A stretch of 64,000 bases of DNA, taken from positions 744,001 to 808,000 of the forward strand of contig NZ_WVNW01000001.1 of NCBI RefSeq assembly GCF_013179285.1, read 5' to 3'. Position numbers and translations under genes: made by a program. Position 1 is the stretch's first letter. Each line of letters begins with the position of its first letter. Of this stretch, positions 54,449 through 63,278 are shown in pieces. The notes beneath the pieces were generated by a model, which saw only the letters and a list, made by a program, of their open reading frames with translations, was not told the origin of the DNA and did no database searches. The stretch is from Roseobacter sp. HKCCD6576-2 (GTDB taxonomy: Bacteria > Pseudomonadota > Alphaproteobacteria > Rhodobacterales > Rhodobacteraceae).

Positions 54449-55555
54449 TCAGGCGCGGATCGCGTCTTCCATCTCGCCGATGAGCGTGGAGCAAAACGCC
54501 TGGAAGCGCGCGCCCGGCTGTTGCGCGGTGATCCGGTCGGCCAACGGGTCGGGCGCTGTGATCGCGCTCCCCGAGAGCGCTTCAAGCACGGCATGGCCGC
54601 AGAACGGCACATGGGACGCCGCATATCCGCCCTCATGCACCAGCGTCAGACGCCCTGCGCAGAGATCTGCGGCAGCTTCCATCACCAACTCGGTCATCTG
54701 CCGGAAGGTGTTTGACCCGGCCAGCATCCGGCTGAGCGGATCAACGCCCGACGCATCAAACCCACAGGCGACGACGATCGCATCCGGTTCGAAGGACCGA
54801 AGCTGTGGCAGGACCAACCGCTCCGTGACCTCGATATAGGTGGCATGGCCCGCACCGGGCGGCAGTGGGATGTTGAGATTGTACCCGTCACCCCGATCTG
54901 ACCCGCGATCCTGAAAATCACCGGAATCTCGAGGGTAATTCCGCTCCTGATGGATCGAGATGGTCAGCACATCGTCGCGATCATAGAAAATCGCCTCGGT
55001 GCCATTGCCGTGATGCACATCCCAATCGAGGATCGCAACTCGCTCGACCATGCGGGCGGCGAAGGCCGCCTCGACTGCGATGGCGATATTCGCCAGGAGA
55101 CAGAACCCATTTGGGAAGTCCGGCAAGCAATGATGCCCGGGCGGGCGGGAGAGCGCATAAGCGTTTGTGACATCCCCTCGCAGCGTGGCGAAAAGCGCCG
55201 CCTGGGATAGCCCGGCCGAAAGGCAGGCGATCTCATATCCATCGGGGCCGAATGGCGTCCGCAGGCCAAGCTCGCCACCGCCAGCCGCGGCCGCTTCGCG
55301 AAAGCTGTCGAGATAGCTTTGCGGATGCACGCGGAGCAGATCTTCTGTCGTGATGGGCGGTGCGCTGCCACTGTCCAGGTCGGCAAGAAGGCCCGTAACA
55401 TCCAGAAGGTTCTTCAAGCGCCGCTTTGTCTCGGGGTCTTCAGGCAGGCCGCCGGTCGCCATAGGTTGCACCAAACCGCCGACCGGACTCATGAAGGCGT
55501 AATTGCCGCCCGAATGCCAGAAACACCGCTCGTCCCAGAAAAACCCCGTCGCCAT
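54449..55555 (-). CDS. Class II histone deacetylase-like/acetylpolyamine amidohydrolase family protein
   Basis: This is a 368-residue zinc deacetylase. RPPGHH lies at 137-142 (charge-relay His pair) and [10 protein letters not shown] at 177-186 (zinc Asp and His). IHQERNYP and the zinc Asp in [11 protein letters not shown] follow near 254-264, then EGGYAASH near 300. The bacterial class II group deacetylates small acetylated compounds or proteins, and the substrate here is unknown. GGAGGG overlaps a TCCGCTT/AAGCGGA palindrome just before the ATG. A 92-bp gap separates it from the CoA-transferase genes downstream. Confidence 0.9.
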   Translation of the reverse strand: MATGFFWDERCFWHSGGNYAFMSPVGGLVQPMATGGLPEDPETKRRLKNLLDVTGLLADLDSGSAPPITTEDLLRVHPQSYLDSFREAAAAGGGELGLRTPFGPDGYEIACLSAGLSQAALFATLRGDVTNAYALSRPPGHHCLPDFPNGFCLLANIAIAVEAAFAARMVERVAILDWDVHHGNGTEAIFYDRDDVLTISIHQERNYPRDSGDFQDRGSDRGDGYNLNIPLPPGAGHATYIEVTERLVLPQLRSFEPDAIVVACGFDASGVDPLSRMLAGSNTFRQMTELVMEAAADLCAGRLTLVHEGGYAASHVPFCGHAVLEALSGSAITAPDPLADRITAQQPGARFQAFCSTLIGEMEDAIRA

Positions 55556-55667
55556 GATACCCTCCGCTTCTTAAGCGGACTATGGCAGCGGCGGCCTCTT
55601 GGGGGCAATGGGGCGGGCAAAGATATCAGGACTTGCCGCATGAGGCGCAATCTGCTGGCATGGAGAG

Positions 55668-56015
55668 ATGAGCGATCCAACAGATGATATGCTTGCCGCC
55701 CGGTATCGCCCGCAGCTTGAGGCGGAACGGGCCGAGTTGATGGCGGCGTCGGACGAGACGAAAGACAACCGCAAGCCCGTCGAACTGGATCAGCAATCCG
55801 TCGGGCGGCTGAGCCGGATGGACGCGTTGCAGGGGCAGGCGATGGCGAAAGGTCTAGAGGCGCGGCGTCACGGTCGGCTGAAAGCGATCGATGCAGCACT
55901 GGCCCGCATACGAGACGCGGAGTTTGGCTGGTGCGAAGATTGCGGTGAGTTCATCGGCCAGGGTCGTTTGGATTTCGATCCCTGCGCCCCACGCTGCGTG
56001 AGTTGCGCGTCTTAG
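55668..56015 (+). CDS. DksA/TraR-type C4 zinc-finger protein
   Basis: This is a 115-residue protein. An N-terminal helical part (about 5-80), shorter than the coiled coil of DksA, is followed by a zinc finger of pattern C-x2-C-x17-C-x2-C (CEDCGEF near 88-94 and CVSC near 110-113). An additional Cys lies within the finger. A GGAGAG site precedes the ATG. It probably binds the RNA polymerase secondary channel, but the loss of the long coiled coil makes its effect uncertain. Its stop overlaps that of the convergent small gene by 4 bp. Confidence 0.85.
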   Translation: MSDPTDDMLAARYRPQLEAERAELMAASDETKDNRKPVELDQQSVGRLSRMDALQGQAMAKGLEARRHGRLKAIDAALARIRDAEFGWCEDCGEFIGQGRLDFDPCAPRCVSCAS

Positions 56016-56254
56016 TCCGTTGCTTCACGACGCAGCCGATAGACGCCTTCTGGCAAGTCCAACGCTGCCGCGAGATCTTGCAGCTGCGCCATCGAAAGTG
56101 TGATTTTCTGCATCTGATCGGTGCGCGGATCGTGCTGCTCCACCGTCACACATTCGGAGAAGGCGGATATGGTGAGATCCTCGTTCAACGGAGCGTCACC
56201 CTCATCCACCAAGGTGATCACTGTGGCGTCGAATTCATGCTCAATCGTAAACAT
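56012..56254 (-). CDS. Conserved hypothetical protein, 80 residues
   Basis: This is a small acidic protein I do not recognise by name. It begins with beta-strand character (MFTIEHEFDATVITLVDEG) and has an amphipathic helix near 50-65 (ITLSMAQLQDLAAALDL) and a basic C-terminal tail. No membrane segment, signal or cysteine is seen. Its frame is clean with typical codon use, and it is convergent with the DksA-like gene with a 4-bp overlap. The function is unknown. Confidence 0.6.
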   Translation of the reverse strand: MFTIEHEFDATVITLVDEGDAPLNEDLTISAFSECVTVEQHDPRTDQMQKITLSMAQLQDLAAALDLPEGVYRLRREATD

Positions 56255-56421
56255 AAATTCAGCCTATGGAGGATGTTCGGCATATGCAACGGCGCGTTTC
56301 GACATCTACGCCGCGCACAAAATCGGGCACATTGGCGTGAGGACTCTGGACCGGCAGGCTGCCCGTGTTACTGCTTGAAGGGTTCGGTTACTGGGTGACG
56401 GGATTGAGGAGGAGGGCGCAA

Positions 56422-57138
56422 ATGCGGACCTATTTGTTGATTTTGGCCTTGATGGGGCTTGCGGCGTGTAACATCGCGCCCGCGCCGATCACGCCTTCGG
56501 CCCCACCGGCTACAAGTGACACGCCGCGCCTGCCGCCTTCGGTCGCCGTCGCGAATTTCGAGGAGGTTGTGGCTCGGGTTGAACCCGTCGCTGAGTCTGT
56601 CTGTCGGCGCGAAACACCCCGGCAAAACTGCGACTTCGTGATTGCGGTGGAAAGGGATCCGCGCGCCGGAGTAAATGCGTTTCAAACGCTCGATAAAAAT
56701 GGTCGCCCATTCCTCGTCTTTACGCTTGGGCTGATCGCCGAGGCGCGCAACATCGATGAGTTGGCCTTTGTCATGGGGCATGAAGCGGCGCATCACATCG
56801 AGCAGCACATTCCGCAACAACGTCAGTCCGCGCGCGAGGGGGCGTTCGTCCTCGGCACTTTGGCGCAGATGGGCGGTGCCAGTCAGTCCGGGATTAGGGA
56901 GGCCGTCGAGATTGGTGCCTTCGTTGGCGCGCGGCGGTTTTCGCAAGATCATGAGTTGGAGGCCGATCGACTCGGCACGATCATAGCGATCAGAGCCGGC
57001 TTCGACCCTGTGCGTGGGTCGGCATTTTTCGAACGTTTGCCCGACCCAGGCGATCAATTTTTGGGCACGCATCCCCCCAATGCCGCCCGCCAGGCCATCG
57101 TGCGCAATACGGCCGCCCAATTCGGACGCCGCAATTGA
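56422..57138 (+). CDS. M48 family zinc metalloprotease lipoprotein
   Basis: This is a 238-residue lipoprotein with a lipobox LAAC at residues 13-16, then a Pro/Thr-rich linker. A compact peptidase domain contains the zinc motif HEAAH at 120-124 and the third-ligand segment ELEADRLG near 176-183. It matches short periplasmic M48 proteases of the BepA/LoiP type without TPRs, which act in envelope protein quality control. GAGGAGG precedes the ATG at 56422. The upstream in-frame start at 56365 would destroy the lipoprotein signal. Confidence 0.9.
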   Translation: MRTYLLILALMGLAACNIAPAPITPSAPPATSDTPRLPPSVAVANFEEVVARVEPVAESVCRRETPRQNCDFVIAVERDPRAGVNAFQTLDKNGRPFLVFTLGLIAEARNIDELAFVMGHEAAHHIEQHIPQQRQSAREGAFVLGTLAQMGGASQSGIREAVEIGAFVGARRFSQDHELEADRLGTIIAIRAGFDPVRGSAFFERLPDPGDQFLGTHPPNAARQAIVRNTAAQFGRRN

Positions 57139-57231
57139 TCTGAGTCATGGTGCCGCCTCCCGCCTAATCTACTTTTGCGTTCAGGGAGCGCCTTGTTTCA
57201 CGGGGCGCGGGAGCTTGGGAGGATTTGGGAT

Positions 57232-57486
57232 ATGCCCGGAAGTAAGACCCTGAAGGAACACGAGGCGCTGATGTCGCGGATGGCGCGCACCGTTGGCACC
57301 GATTTGGACGAGGCTGAACTCCGCGGCGATCTCCCTCCCGAAATGCGCAATGACATGCTGTTGCGCTGCACGGGATGCGCCTCACCTCAGGAATGTGAAC
57401 GGTTTCTCGACACGACCGAGATTGCCGAGGGCACACCCGAGTATTGTCGGAACGGTATGGTCTTGATGGCGCTGCGCACAAGCTGA
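57232..57486 (+). CDS. DUF6455 family protein, first copy
   Basis: This is an 84-residue cytoplasmic protein with four cysteines in the pattern C-x2-C-x6-C and a later Cys (RCTGCASPQECERF near 44-57, then EYCRNG near 71). This is the arrangement of the family, whose function is unknown. It could bind a metal or Fe-S cluster, which is inference. GGGAGG lies upstream of the ATG at 57232. It sits 11 bp before a second copy and 93 bp after the M48 gene. Confidence 0.75.
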   Translation: MPGSKTLKEHEALMSRMARTVGTDLDEAELRGDLPPEMRNDMLLRCTGCASPQECERFLDTTEIAEGTPEYCRNGMVLMALRTS

Positions 57487-57497
57487 GGCATCTCTTT

Positions 57498-57773
57498 ATG
57501 ACAACCTCGACCATTCATCCGCTTGGTCTCGCAAATCGGCATTATTGGCAGGCGCTCGGCATGGCCAAAACCACCGGGGCCGATCTGCCGCAAGCGATGG
57601 CGGCTGGGTGGATCGACCAGTCGGACTGGGCCGATATGGTCCAACGCTGCCGCGGATGCCAATGGGCCGATGGTTGCGCCTCCTGGTTGGCAGCGCAGGG
57701 TGAGGCCTTGGCCGAGGTGCCGCGCGCTTGCCCGAATGCGGCTGTCTTTGATCGGATTCGAGCGGCGCGTTAA
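57498..57773 (+). CDS. DUF6455 family protein, second copy
   Basis: This is a 91-residue paralogue of the preceding gene. The cysteine pattern is repeated as C-x2-C-x5-C with a distal Cys (RCRGCQWADGCASW near 50-63, then RACPNA near 80). Outside the cysteines the two proteins differ greatly, so the duplication is old. The ATG at 57498 is the standard start. An in-frame frame opening at 57444 lies inside the first gene. The tandem arrangement suggests a shared or heteromeric function. Confidence 0.75.
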   Translation: MTTSTIHPLGLANRHYWQALGMAKTTGADLPQAMAAGWIDQSDWADMVQRCRGCQWADGCASWLAAQGEALAEVPRACPNAAVFDRIRAAR

Positions 57774-57874
57774 GGCGCGACGGCTCTACTCACCGCCATC
57801 TTAGATGACAAAATCCGGCAAATCGGACAATCTGTAGTCATTGACTCCATTTCTTGACTGCAAGGATTTTCCCG

Positions 57875-58240
57875 ATGATGGCACGTTTCTTCCCTGTGAG
57901 ATTTATTCTAACCACGGCTCTCGCATTTGCCGTTCTGGCCATGAGCACCCTGGCCAGCCTCGCGGATATCACCGGTGCCTACTACGCCTATGGCCGGAAT
58001 GCTGACGGAAGCGCCTATGATGGGATGGTCGTGATTGGTCAAAATGCTGATGGCAGTTTCGCGGTGAACTGGACTGTGGGCACCACCTATTCCGGTACTG
58101 GCGTGCTCGCAGGCCAGGTCCTGACCGTCGAATGGGGGGCTCCCGACCCGGCGGTCTACGTGGTGATGCCCGATGGCGATCTACACGGCACATGGGCCGA
58201 TGGCACAGGGTTAGAACTGCTCAGCCGGACGCCTCGGTGA
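57875..58240 (+). CDS. Hypothetical exported protein
   Basis: This is a 121-residue protein with a signal peptide (about 1-30, ending in ASLA). A small mature domain follows in which NADGS-like turns repeat (GRNADGSAYDG, GQNADGSFAVN), then TYSGTGVLAGQVLTVEW and DGDLHGTWADGTG. This beta-rich pattern with Trp-Gly-Asp turns recalls small secreted lipocalin-like folds. No family is recognised. AAGGA lies 8 bp before the ATG at 57875. A CMD pseudogene lies downstream on the other strand. Confidence 0.6.
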   Translation: MMARFFPVRFILTTALAFAVLAMSTLASLADITGAYYAYGRNADGSAYDGMVVIGQNADGSFAVNWTVGTTYSGTGVLAGQVLTVEWGAPDPAVYVVMPDGDLHGTWADGTGLELLSRTPR

Positions 58241-58267
58241 CGCCCAAATCCCGGGCGTCCAGTCCGG

Positions 58268-58404
58268 CCCCGCCATCGAATGGGGGCGGAGCGAATGCAT
58301 CATCATGATGTTTTCGACGTTGTTGCAGGGCCTTTGATGCGGTCGTAGAGCCGGTGCAGCTAGCCAGTGTTGGCGGTGTAGGGAACAGTTTCGATCCAGG
58401 GCAT
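58268..58404 (-). pseudogene. Decayed carboxymuconolactone decarboxylase/AhpD-type gene remnant
   Basis: The ATG ending at 58404 has an intact GGGAGG site and reads MPWIETVPYTANTG, then an in-frame TAG, then LHRLYDRIKGPA. After a one-base deletion the next frame continues NVENIMMMHSLRPHSMAG. This is the N-terminus of the peroxidase-related CMD family, whose members read MPWI-T-PY, then LYDR-KGP, then NVDNI, HSLRP and GHM. A stop, a frameshift and the loss of about three quarters of the gene mark it as dead. The family is normally near 190 residues. Confidence 0.75.
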
Positions 58405-58510
58405 CGGGCCTCCCGTGTTGCTGGGAGATAGTACCGCATCACATCTATTTCTGGTTAATGTCCACTCTTGAGCCCAAAAGTAAGTATGCTGCACGCCGCG
58501 CGAACGTCCG

Positions 58511-59800
58511 CTATTTGGCTTCAGCAGCCAATCGTTTGGCCAGCACCAAGCTCAGCGCCAACGCCGTGAGCAGAAAGACTGCACCGGCACTCCAGGCCAC
58601 GGGCGTCGAGTAGATTTCGGCGAGAGCTCCTGCCATGACCAGTCCTATCGCACCGCCAAGTTGCTGGATCAGGGATCGGAGCGACAGCATGGTGGACCTC
58701 TGACGATCTTCCACACAGCGATGCAAGATGCTGCTCGCTGGTGTCTCGCTTGCTCCGAGAAGGACGGAATACAGCAGAAAGACGCCAACAAATCCGGCGA
58801 TGCCACCTTGCATCGCCAGGGTGACCTGAACAACCGCGAGGCATGCAAAGACTGCCGCAAGCGTGACAGCGTGGCGACGTTTGAAGATCCGGCTGATATG
58901 GGGCGACAGCGACGCACCGAAGGCGATGGCGAAAAAGTAGCCCGCCGTCAGGACACCGATGACGGTGTTGGCATAATCCTCGTCCAGCATAGGCTTGGCA
59001 TATGTTGGCCAGATCACTTCGACCGGGTTTGTTGCCATAAGGAACAGCGCTAGAGCCGCCAGAAGCTTGGAGAGCGTCGGATGCTTTAGGGCCAGAAGAC
59101 TGGCTTCGGCAATCACCGACGGAACGCTGGCGAAGCCTTGTCTGAGCGCATTGCGGTTCAGTGGGCGCGGGTCTTCGGCGATGGCGAACATGGTGTAGAC
59201 GAGCACACCGACCATCACGATGAAGCTCGCAGCGTAGGATACATCATAGATGCTGATCCCATGCCGGAGGCCTATCGCGCCGAGCATGTCTGGCAAGAGA
59301 CCTCCCAAAACGGCACCGACCGCGAGGCCCATCGCGTTGGCCCATTGCGCTTTCGCGAGAGCGGGTTGGACATCCACATTTGGCGCGGCAGCTTTGAAGG
59401 TCTCGACAAACCACGCGTCAAGCGTGCCTGAGCGCAGGGCGCGCCCAAAGCCGATGAAGGCGAACGAAAGAGCCAGGACTCCGAAGTCACTCGATGACAG
59501 AAAAAGCGCCAGTGAAACCAAACTGGCCAAGACCGCCGCGAGGAATACTGGCTTGCGACCGATGTTATCGGCCAGCCCGCCGAACGGCAATTCCATCGCC
59601 ATGGTTGTGAGCGAGTAGACCCCGAAGAGCAGCGAAATCTGGAACAGGTCCATGCCGCGATCGGTCAGTGCGAGCGCGACCACGGCCACTGTGAGACCCA
59701 TGGCAAAACGGTCAAGAAACTGATGTATTTGAAACACCCGAATGTGCCGACGCGCCCTGTCGGTCAGTGTTTTGAAAGAGAAATCAGTTTCCGTCGCCAT
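58511..59800 (-). CDS. MFS transporter
   Basis: This is a 429-residue major facilitator protein with about 12 membrane helices. The MFS loop signature GGLADNIGRKPVFLAAVL lies near residues 73-90 and a second-half counterpart appears near 300. A cytoplasmic central loop follows helix 6 (EDPRPLNRNALRQG). The substrate is unknown. The group resembles small-molecule efflux carriers with acidic first helices. It is encoded alone and has no regulator next to it. The 125-bp gap upstream, before rimO, has no gene. Confidence 0.82.
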   Translation of the reverse strand: MATETDFSFKTLTDRARRHIRVFQIHQFLDRFAMGLTVAVVALALTDRGMDLFQISLLFGVYSLTTMAMELPFGGLADNIGRKPVFLAAVLASLVSLALFLSSSDFGVLALSFAFIGFGRALRSGTLDAWFVETFKAAAPNVDVQPALAKAQWANAMGLAVGAVLGGLLPDMLGAIGLRHGISIYDVSYAASFIVMVGVLVYTMFAIAEDPRPLNRNALRQGFASVPSVIAEASLLALKHPTLSKLLAALALFLMATNPVEVIWPTYAKPMLDEDYANTVIGVLTAGYFFAIAFGASLSPHISRIFKRRHAVTLAAVFACLAVVQVTLAMQGGIAGFVGVFLLYSVLLGASETPASSILHRCVEDRQRSTMLSLRSLIQQLGGAIGLVMAGALAEIYSTPVAWSAGAVFLLTALALSLVLAKRLAAEAK

Positions 59801-59925
59801 AGCGGCAGCATCTGCCTTTGCGCATCCTTGCGCAATGACTCATCCAGAAGACGAGGAGATGCTTATGGAACCAGACATTGGCGCAGCCGAAGCGAAAGTC
59901 GGGAAGGTGTCCGCAGAGCGGCCCG

Positions 59926-61314
59926 TCAGACTAACCGACCCCAGAGATCGTATTCCGACGCCTCATCCACCTCGACCGAGACGATCTGCCCTGGGGCCAG
60001 CGTCTCAAAACCCTGATCAATAAAGAGGTTCCCGTCGATCTCGGGTGCATCCGCTTTCGTCCGGCACGTCGTGCCCTCTGCGTCAACACTATCGACGATC
60101 ACATCAATCCGCTGACCTACTTTGGCGTCTAGCTTCGCCGCCGAGATGGCCTGGGCCTTCTCCATGAACCGGTGGAATCGCTCTGCTTTCACCTCATCGG
60201 GCACGTGATCAGGCAAGGCGTTGGACCGCGCGCCCTCGACATTTTCGTATTGGAAGCAGCCGACCCGGTCGAGCTGCGCCTCGTCCATCCAGTCGAGCAG
60301 GGATTGAAACTCCGCTTCTGTCTCGCCGGGGTAGCCAACGATGAAAGTGCTTCTGAGCGTGATCTCTGGGCAAATCTCCCGCCACGCCGCGATCTCATCC
60401 AAGGTGCGCGCGGCGGCGGCAGGGCGCGCCATGCGGCGGAGGACATCCGGGTGCGCGTGTTGGAATGGGATGTCGAGATAGGGCAAAAGCCCATTCTCTG
60501 GATCCGCCATCAGCGGGATCAACTCGCGTACATGGGGGTAGGGGTAGACGTAATGCAGCCGCACCCAGGCCCCAAGCCGTCCTAACTCTCGCGACAGATC
60601 GGTGATATGAGACCGGACCTCGCCGTCTTTCCACGGGTTCACATCATAGCGCCGGTCGAGACCATAGGCGGAGGTGTCCTGGCTGATCACCAGAAGCTCT
60701 TTCACACCCGCTTGAACCAGTTTCTCCGCTTCGCGTAGCACCGCATGAGCCGGGCGCGAGGCGAGCTTGCCGCGCATATCTGGGATGATGCAGAATTTGC
60801 ATTTGTGGTTACAGCCTTCGGAGATCTTCAGATAGCTGTAATGGCGCGGTGTCAGCGGCACGCCGGTCGCGGGCAGCAGATCAACAAACGGATCGGGCGC
60901 GGGCGGCACGGCTTTGTGCACCGCATCCAGCACCTGCTCATATTGATGCGGGCCGGTGACGGCGAGCACTTTCGGATGCGCGCCCGTGATATACTCCGGT
61001 TCCGCCCCCAGACAGCCGGTCACAATCACCCGCCCGTTTTCCTCCAGGGCCTCGCCAATCGCATCCAGGCTTTCCGCCTTGGCGCTATCGAGAAAGCCGC
61101 AGGTGTTCACGATGACCGCTTCGGCACCCGTGTAGTCGGGCGAGATCGCATAGCCCTCGGCGCGGAGCCGGGTCAGGATACGTTCACTATCGACCAACGC
61201 TTTCGGACAGCCGAGCGAGACCATTCCGATCGTCGGCTGGCCCGGGCGCGCGGCCTCGGGGAGCCGGGCCGCAGGGGCCAGATCGGGGCGGAGATTGGGA
61301 GGGTTGAGGGCCAT
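59926..61314 (-). CDS. rimO: Ribosomal protein S12 methylthiotransferase RimO
   Basis: This is a 462-residue radical SAM enzyme that methylthiolates Asp88 of S12. The N-terminal UPF0004 cluster cysteines are Cys36 ([12 protein letters not shown]), Cys72 (VNTCGF) and Cys101 (VTGCLG). The radical SAM motif CNHKCKFC lies at 168-175, and the TRAM domain forms the C-terminal 65 residues. [12 protein letters not shown] distinguishes RimO from MiaB. The ATG ending at 61314 is preferred over an in-frame start at 61440, whose extra 42 residues look unlike the family. Confidence 0.96.
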   Translation of the reverse strand: MALNPPNLRPDLAPAARLPEAARPGQPTIGMVSLGCPKALVDSERILTRLRAEGYAISPDYTGAEAVIVNTCGFLDSAKAESLDAIGEALEENGRVIVTGCLGAEPEYITGAHPKVLAVTGPHQYEQVLDAVHKAVPPAPDPFVDLLPATGVPLTPRHYSYLKISEGCNHKCKFCIIPDMRGKLASRPAHAVLREAEKLVQAGVKELLVISQDTSAYGLDRRYDVNPWKDGEVRSHITDLSRELGRLGAWVRLHYVYPYPHVRELIPLMADPENGLLPYLDIPFQHAHPDVLRRMARPAAAARTLDEIAAWREICPEITLRSTFIVGYPGETEAEFQSLLDWMDEAQLDRVGCFQYENVEGARSNALPDHVPDEVKAERFHRFMEKAQAISAAKLDAKVGQRIDVIVDSVDAEGTTCRTKADAPEIDGNLFIDQGFETLAPGQIVSVEVDEASEYDLWGRLV

Positions 61315-61404
61315 GGGCCGCCTATAGCCGTTGGCGCAGGCCGACGAAAGGGTATCCGCATGTTTGGACTTGCCTGATGTGTGATTTCCGCCAGAGATAA
61401 CAGG

Positions 61405-61863
61405 ATGGCTCAGGAATTTGACTCCGATGTGCTTCTGCACGCGCCGCTGATGGCCAATCTGGCAACGGTTTGCGCCGATGGTCCGCGCAACGCGCCGATG
61501 TGGTTCCTTTGGGAGGCGGGCGCGCTCTGGCTCTTGGGCGATGCGGGGTCAAGCTCGGTGCGCCGGATCGCCGATGATCCACGGGTCGCGGTGGAGATTG
61601 TGCAGTTCGATCCGCAAAGGGGCGTTTTGCTGCATTTGGGCCTACGGGGAAGGGCCGAGATCACCCCGATGGATCCGGCGCTGTTCCGGCGGCTTTTGGC
61701 GAAGTATCTCGGCCCTGATCCGGCGGCGTGGAACCCTTGGTTCGTCGACGCCGTGGCCAAGATCGAAGACCCCAATGGCCGGTTGATCCGGCTGCTGCCT
61801 GAGAGCATCTTCACCAATAACGTCTCTTATTTCAAAACCGGTCCGGAGCTTGCCTGGCCATGA
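61405..61863 (+). CDS. Pyridoxamine 5'-phosphate oxidase-fold protein
   Basis: This is a 152-residue PNPOx-like split-barrel protein. The flavin-binding strand region [21 protein letters not shown] lies near residues 17-37, followed by [26 protein letters not shown]-terminal helix precedes [10 protein letters not shown]. The cofactor may be FMN, F420 or haem. No substrate is assigned. The ATG at 61405 is preferred to an in-frame upstream ATG at 61381. It overlaps the next gene by ATGA. Confidence 0.83.
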   Translation: MAQEFDSDVLLHAPLMANLATVCADGPRNAPMWFLWEAGALWLLGDAGSSSVRRIADDPRVAVEIVQFDPQRGVLLHLGLRGRAEITPMDPALFRRLLAKYLGPDPAAWNPWFVDAVAKIEDPNGRLIRLLPESIFTNNVSYFKTGPELAWP

Positions 61864-62438
61864 GTATCTCTGATCAGAAAGCCGCCTTGCGCAAAGCGGC
61901 CTATGCAGCGCGGAAAGCGGCGTTTGACCAAGGGCATGGGCTTGCGGCGACGGCGGCGCTTTTGGCGGAAATCGGACCCGTGCGAGGCCGGATCATTTCC
62001 GGCTATATGCCAATCCGAACCGAGCTTGACCCGGTCCCGGCGATGACGGCCTTGGCTGGCGAGAACCGAATTTGCGTGCCGGTGATTGAGGCCGCAGGCC
62101 AGCCGTTGAGATTTCGGGAATGGGCACCTGGTGTGCCGATGGTCGATGGCCCTTTCGGGGCCAAGGTGCCTGCATCAGGCGCCTGGTTGGAGCCGGATAT
62201 CCTCATCGTGCCCCTGGTTGGGTTCGACAAAGACGCAAATCGCCTGGGCTATGGCGGAGGGTTTTACGATCGGACATTGGCCAAGCTGCGGCGGGATCGG
62301 GGGCTGGTGCGTGCCATTGGTTTTGCGTTCGCGGCACAAGAGCTCCCGGCGCTGGTGCAGGAGCCGACGGATCAGGTGCTGGACGTTATCGTGACCGAGG
62401 CGGGGACGGTGCGCCCGCCGTCCGCCCCCTTGCCGTAA
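61860..62438 (+). CDS. 5-formyltetrahydrofolate cyclo-ligase
   Basis: This is a 192-residue enzyme that converts 5-formyl-THF to 5,10-methenyl-THF with ATP. The N-terminal KAALRKAAYAARKAA helix is followed by SGYMPIRTELDPVP near 41-54. The signature GYGGGFYDRTLAKL lies near residues 129-142, and the C-terminal region has VTEAG. It supplies the same folate pool as fhs-folD, which are some 28 kb away. It overlaps the PNPOx gene. Confidence 0.93.
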   Translation: MSISDQKAALRKAAYAARKAAFDQGHGLAATAALLAEIGPVRGRIISGYMPIRTELDPVPAMTALAGENRICVPVIEAAGQPLRFREWAPGVPMVDGPFGAKVPASGAWLEPDILIVPLVGFDKDANRLGYGGGFYDRTLAKLRRDRGLVRAIGFAFAAQELPALVQEPTDQVLDVIVTEAGTVRPPSAPLP

Positions 62439-62465
62439 CGAGCTTGAACGCATAAGCCGAACCCT

Positions 62466-63278
62466 ATGAAATGTTTGTTCCTAGGTGATGTAATGGGCCG
62501 CGCCGGTCGGGCTGCGGTCACAAGCCAACTGCCGAAACTGCGCGAAGACTGGCGGCTCGATTTTGTCGTCGTCAATGGCGAGAACGCGACCTCGGGCGCC
62601 GGTCTCTCGGCGGGCCACGCAAGAACGCTCTTGGAGGCCGGGATCGATTGCATGACGCTTGGCGATCATGCCTTTGATCAACGCGATATGTTGCAATTCA
62701 TCGAAAGCGAGCCGCGTATCCTGCGCCCGGTGAATTTCTCGAAGGCCGCGCCAGGCAAAGGCGCCCGGCTTTTCGAGGCGCGGGGCGGGCGGAAGGTGCT
62801 GGTCACGCAGGTTTTGGGCCAGGTCTTCATGAAACGCCCCTTCGATGACCCATTCTCGGCTCTACAAACCACGTTGACGGCCTATCCATTGGGTGGGCAG
62901 GCGCAGGCAGTGATTGTAGATATCCATGCCGAGGCAACCTCCGAGAAAATGGCCGTTGGGCATTACTGCGACGGGCGGGCGAGCTTGGTGGTGGGCACCC
63001 ATACCCACGTGCCGACCGGCGATGCGCAAATCCTGCCCGGCGGCACGGGCTATATGACCGACGCCGGGATGTGCGGCGACTATCACTCTGTAATCGGCAT
63101 GGAAAAGGCCGAGCCGCTCAGGCGCTTCTTGACCGGTATGCCAAAGGAACGCTTCACCCCGGCGACGGGCGAGGCCACACTCTCGGGCGTCTATGTCGAA
63201 ACCGATGATCGCACGGGCAAAGCCACCCGGATCGAGCCCATCCGCGTTGGCGGCCGATTGCAAGAGAGCACCCCGTGA
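62466..63278 (+). CDS. YmdB-type metallophosphoesterase (TIGR00282 family)
   Basis: This is a 270-residue dinuclear metallophosphoesterase. N-terminal FLGDVMGRAGR carries the first metal Asp, VVNGENATSGAGLS (Asn and Glu ligands) lies near residues 37-50 and TLGDHAFDQR near 65-74. VVGTHTHVPTGDAQILPGG, with the metal His residues, follows near 173-191. Bacillus YmdB hydrolyses 2',3'-cAMP and influences RNA turnover. The role here is inferred from the family. Its stop overlaps the GTG of the next gene. Confidence 0.9.
   Translation: MKCLFLGDVMGRAGRAAVTSQLPKLREDWRLDFVVVNGENATSGAGLSAGHARTLLEAGIDCMTLGDHAFDQRDMLQFIESEPRILRPVNFSKAAPGKGARLFEARGGRKVLVTQVLGQVFMKRPFDDPFSALQTTLTAYPLGGQAQAVIVDIHAEATSEKMAVGHYCDGRASLVVGTHTHVPTGDAQILPGGTGYMTDAGMCGDYHSVIGMEKAEPLRRFLTGMPKERFTPATGEATLSGVYVETDDRTGKATRIEPIRVGGRLQESTP

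Noticed and set aside
59835-60023. 63-codon plus-strand frame starting in the gap beside rimO
   Set aside because: Its second half lies opposite the rimO C-terminus and it lacks recognisable features. The acidic N-terminus alone is not enough.
62439-62465. 6S RNA next to the 5-formyl-THF cyclo-ligase gene
   Set aside because: 6S RNA adjoins this gene in many bacteria, but the gap here is 27 bp and cannot hold it.
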